Below the pieces are notes generated by a model. That model saw nothing but the letters and a program-made list of their open reading frames with translations. It searched no databases and was not told where the DNA came from. A stretch of DNA of 64,000 nucleotides from Rohdeia mirabilis (GTDB lineage: Bacteria; Planctomycetota; UBA1135; GCA-002686595), in assembly GCA_007750655.1 (NCBI GenBank), contig CP036290.1, positions 620,001 through 684,000 on the forward strand, read 5' to 3'. Both the position numbers and the translations under genes were made by a program. Positions within the stretch are counted from its first letter, which is position 1; every line of letters starts with the position of its first letter. Of this stretch, positions 61,316 through 64,000 are shown one piece after another.

Positions 61316-63640
61316 TCAGCGGATCGGGAGGTCCACCTGGTCGTCCTGGAACTCGGCCGGAAAGCCGATGCCGCCCCCGACGATCGTCTGGTTGACGATG
61401 ATGCGCGTGCCGTCCATCCCCGGCGGCGAGTAGCCGAGCGCCCCGACCAACAGGTCTCCGTACATCACGATGCGCGGGTCCTTCGAGTCGAGCAGCGTGA
61501 TCAGATCCTGAGGCGCGGCGGCGGGGTCCGTGCTGTCGAAGCCGCTGAACAGCAGCTGGATCGTCACCTCGTTCTTCTGGAGCACGAGCGCCTCGGGGTC
61601 GTAGCGGTCGTCCGGACCGAGCAACGTCGGCCGGATCTCCGCGAGGTATCGCGTGCCCGGGATCTGGTGCCGGACGCCCGCGGCCGCGTCGTAGGCGTAG
61701 AGCGTGTCGATGCCGGGGAACTGCACGAAGAGGGTGTCGTCCATCACGGCGACCACATCGGCGCGCAGGTCGAAGAGCTCGAAGTTGAAGGCCAGGTCGT
61801 AGGGAATGCTGTTGAGTTGGTTCTTCGGCACGACCTGGATGCGCCGGCCACCCGGGCCGATCGAGAATTGGAAGACCACGAAGTTCTCGGTGACGACGAT
61901 CGCGGCTTCGTCGAAGACGCTGTCGCCGGCCAGGTGATCGACCGATGCGGTCATCGCCTCGTGGATGTCGTCCAGCGTGCGTCGCTGCACACGGAACCGT
62001 CCCGGCGTCCCCAGGTCGGGCTGGAAGTAGTACAGCTGGTTCTCGTCGACCGCGCCGAGGGGGCCGGGGTACGAGCCGATGACCTCGGACGTCCCGTCCC
62101 TCGAGTCGTACCAGCCGACCCAGCCACCGTCGTCCACGTCGGCCTGGGCGTAGGCCGAGCCGTTCTCGCAGGTCAGGACGGTCGGTGCGAGGGCCAGCAG
62201 GTACTGGTTGGTGTTCGGTCCCACACGATGCACGCGCCCGGTCGAACCGGTCCGCATCAGCACGGCATCGACCGCACCCGTCGACGGGTCGGTGGTGACG
62301 CCGATCGGTTCGAAGTGGTAGGGCGTCGCCTGGGAGGGCTGGATCGACCCGTCCGCTCCGACGAGGACCGCGTCGTAGCGGCCGTCCGGAGCGCGGTAGG
62401 CGAGCGCGGCCTCGATGGGTCCCTCGGAGGAGTACACGCGCAGACCCGGGTCGGCGGCGACCGGGATCCCGAGGTCGACGGGGACCGGGAGGAGTTCGGT
62501 CCCCGCACCGTCGGTACGGATCCGAAGATCGAGGGACCAGAGCGTGCCCTGGTGGGCGTAGTACAGCGAAGAGGCGCGACGGCGGAGGCCGAGCACCGGC
62601 TCGTCGGTCACCGTGCTGCGAGCGACGCCGGCGTACTCGGACAGCAGCGAGGGGTCGAGCCGCACGGCCATGTTGTCCAGCACGATGCCCGTGTCGCGTG
62701 CCTCCGACTGGACGAGTCCGAGGAGCATCAGGCGCTGTGCGCCTTCGACGTCCTTCAGGATCGGGATCCAACGCCAGCCGGTGGTGGGCCGCTGGGCGGC
62801 GAAGGCGAGGCGTCGGTAGCAGGTCGACGAAGTGGACTCGACGACCGTGTCCAGCATGCCGTCGATCCTCTGCTGCGCGGCGTCGAACTCCAGGTCGCTC
62901 GACGGCAGGGGCGTGTGCAGGCCGTCGAGTTCGAAGGACTGCCCGCTGACCACCAGTCGGTCGCCCTGGGCCGCGAGGTCGAAACGCAGCTCGCGTTCGA
63001 GGTCCCACAGGCTGTACGCGCCCTGGCGACGCGGCGAGATGAGGTAGGTGGACTGATCGGCGATGCCGACGCCGTCGCACGTCGGCGCGCCCGGAGGCGC
63101 CTGGACGACCGTGTTCACGCTCCAACGACCGACGAAGGGGACCTCGCCCGTTCCGTCCTGTCGGTACGCGCGCACCTGGTCGATCACGGTGCACCCGTCG
63201 CTCGATCGAACGTACTCGAGCTCGCCCTCGATGGTGTTCCCGTCGAGGGAGACCTCGAGCCCGGAGGACGCCATCGTCCAGGTCTCCGAGCCGTACTGCG
63301 CCGAACCGATCAGCCGGAGCGTGCGCCCGTCCACGAACACGGGGAAGGCGAAGACCTTGTCGCCCGACCGCAGACGCACCTCGAGCACGCCGAAGTTGTT
63401 GCGGATCTCGAGCGGGTAGGCGTCGAGCTCGAAGGTCGTGCCGTCGCAGATGCCCTCGCGCTCCAGGTTCCAGTGATCGGCGATGGTGGCGACGGTGACG
63501 GGCACGGTGATCGAGCCGCCACCGCCGCCGCCACCACCGCCGCTACAGGCGGCCAGGGGGAGCATGGCGGTGCAGGCGAGCACCGTGGCGGCGAGGCGCC
63601 CGCGGCGCTGGAACCGGTGGGGGGTGGACGGGGAGAGCAT
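61316..63640 (-). CDS. Large lipoprotein with poly-Gly linker
   Basis: 774 aa. Lipobox PLAAC followed by SGGGGGGGGGS, a common linker of planctomycete outer lipoproteins. The rest is beta-strand rich with repeated short blocks such as VLGLRRRASSLYYAHQGTLW, VGWYDSRDGTSEVIGSYPG, DVVAVMDDTLFVQFPGIDTL and KDPRIVMYGDLLVGALG. These give the impression of a WD/Kelch-like propeller or a surface-bound 'report' protein. No enzymatic motif is evident. Expected in the cell envelope. It follows divergently from the kinase gene. Confidence 0.65.
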   Translation of the reverse strand: MLSPSTPHRFQRRGRLAATVLACTAMLPLAACSGGGGGGGGGSITVPVTVATIADHWNLEREGICDGTTFELDAYPLEIRNNFGVLEVRLRSGDKVFAFPVFVDGRTLRLIGSAQYGSETWTMASSGLEVSLDGNTIEGELEYVRSSDGCTVIDQVRAYRQDGTGEVPFVGRWSVNTVVQAPPGAPTCDGVGIADQSTYLISPRRQGAYSLWDLERELRFDLAAQGDRLVVSGQSFELDGLHTPLPSSDLEFDAAQQRIDGMLDTVVESTSSTCYRRLAFAAQRPTTGWRWIPILKDVEGAQRLMLLGLVQSEARDTGIVLDNMAVRLDPSLLSEYAGVARSTVTDEPVLGLRRRASSLYYAHQGTLWSLDLRIRTDGAGTELLPVPVDLGIPVAADPGLRVYSSEGPIEAALAYRAPDGRYDAVLVGADGSIQPSQATPYHFEPIGVTTDPSTGAVDAVLMRTGSTGRVHRVGPNTNQYLLALAPTVLTCENGSAYAQADVDDGGWVGWYDSRDGTSEVIGSYPGPLGAVDENQLYYFQPDLGTPGRFRVQRRTLDDIHEAMTASVDHLAGDSVFDEAAIVVTENFVVFQFSIGPGGRRIQVVPKNQLNSIPYDLAFNFELFDLRADVVAVMDDTLFVQFPGIDTLYAYDAAAGVRHQIPGTRYLAEIRPTLLGPDDRYDPEALVLQKNEVTIQLLFSGFDSTDPAAAPQDLITLLDSKDPRIVMYGDLLVGALGYSPPGMDGTRIIVNQTIVGGGIGFPAEFQDDQVDLPIR

Positions 63641-63876
63641 GGTCGTGGTCGTGGGTCGGATGCTGGCGGAGGGCGGAGCACGGGCGCTCCGTCGTCCAAC
63701 CGGACGCGGTCCTCGTCCAGCGGGCGCAGGATCCCCCGGCGGACGGGCGCCCGGTGCGTCGCAACGACCGGCCTGCACGTCGTTTGTGGCCGACGGGTGG
63801 GGCCCGTGTGCGCTCCCGACGTCCCCTCGACGTCCCGAAGCCGTCCGCTTCCGGGCGCGTACACTCCCCCCGCTCC

Positions 63877-64000
63877 ATGTCCGGCGACTCCCTCCCCCCC
63901 GATGCCACCGACGAGCGCGCGCGCTACGAGCGCCTGCACCGCCTCTTCGACGCAGCCCGAAACCTGACGCCCGACGCGCGTGCGGACTTCGCGGCCGAGT
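63877..64000 (+). CDS. N-terminus of a probable Ser/Thr protein kinase (truncated by window end)
   Basis: 41 codons are visible from ATG 63877. RARYERLHRLFDAARNLTPD followed by ARADFAAE matches the short N-terminal helix-turn segment ('f..a..l....R..fl...c') that precedes the catalytic domain in many planctomycete and myxobacterial PknB-type kinases. The kinase domain itself is outside the window, so the call rests on this pattern only. Confidence 0.5.
   Translation, partial: MSGDSLPPDATDERARYERLHRLFDAARNLTPDARADFAAE

Noticed and set aside
57966..61433. 1155-aa plus-strand ORF opposite the PSCyt/PSD1 gene
   Set aside because: Same GC-driven shadow effect; the minus strand has haem and PSD1 signatures.
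1..64000. tRNA, rRNA or riboswitch genes
   Set aside because: No T-loop-like GGTTCGAATCC context with matching stems, rRNA segment or known riboswitch core was found by eye.

Overview
The window looks like chromosomal DNA of a very GC-rich member of the Planctomycetota. The main evidence is the adjacent pair at 56.2-61.2 kb: a DUF1501 protein and a PSCyt1/PSCyt2/PSD1 (DUF1549/DUF1553) cytochrome protein. That pair is characteristic of the phylum. Many large secreted proteins, lipoproteins and gene families of planctomycete type agree with it. No rRNA, tRNA, CRISPR array, transposase or phage gene was seen. Because of the high GC content almost every gene has long antisense and out-of-frame shadow ORFs, which I left out. 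Starts are often coupled to the preceding stop (ATGA, GTGA and TGATG overlaps).

Layout. 1-9.8 kb (minus strand): a type IV pilin-like set made of two prepilin-like proteins followed by three tandem paralogous PilX-like proteins of about 640 aa, then a HEAT-repeat exported protein, a HAMP-type membrane protein and a truncated CHASE4-like sensor. 10-13.2 kb: a TRAP transporter, DctP convergent with DctQ-DctM. 13.3-19.3 kb: a lipoprotein, a GNAT acetyltransferase, a DCC thiol-disulfide protein, an M24 peptidase, a small metallophosphoesterase and an S9 dipeptidyl peptidase carrying an apparent von Hippel-Lindau (VHL) beta domain. 19.7-24.9 kb: a secreted protein, then a BlaI repressor / M56 peptidase / coiled-coil protein operon with an operator-like palindrome. 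25.0-27.7 kb: phosphoenolpyruvate synthase.

27.9-33.5 kb: a MacAB/LolCDE-like efflux operon (HlyD adaptor, ATPase, two permeases). It is bracketed by three copies of a roughly 120 bp palindromic element, one of them a perfect 60-bp inverted repeat. Two of the copies enclose a short coding-like fragment. 33.6-38.6 kb: a PaoABC-like periplasmic molybdenum hydroxylase with two small satellite genes. 38.6-44.7 kb: a lipoprotein, a serine beta-lactamase-fold hydrolase with a 9-bp tandem repeat at its stop codon, a glyoxalase-fold protein, two MFS transporters and a Maf/YceF pyrophosphatase. 44.7-49 kb: aminopeptidase N, an FkbM methyltransferase and three tiny membrane or lipid-anchored proteins.

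49-55.5 kb: two paralogous secreted beta-helix-type proteins, an exported esterase and a polytopic membrane protein. 55.5-64 kb: an exported AhpD-like lipoprotein, the DUF1501 and PSCyt/PSD1 pair, a large Gly-linker lipoprotein and the start of a probable Ser/Thr kinase. The most interesting signals are the palindromic elements around the efflux operon, the VHL-like domain inside a proline-specific peptidase, the tandem PilX-like paralogs and the BlaI operator. All functions are read from sequence alone, without database searches.
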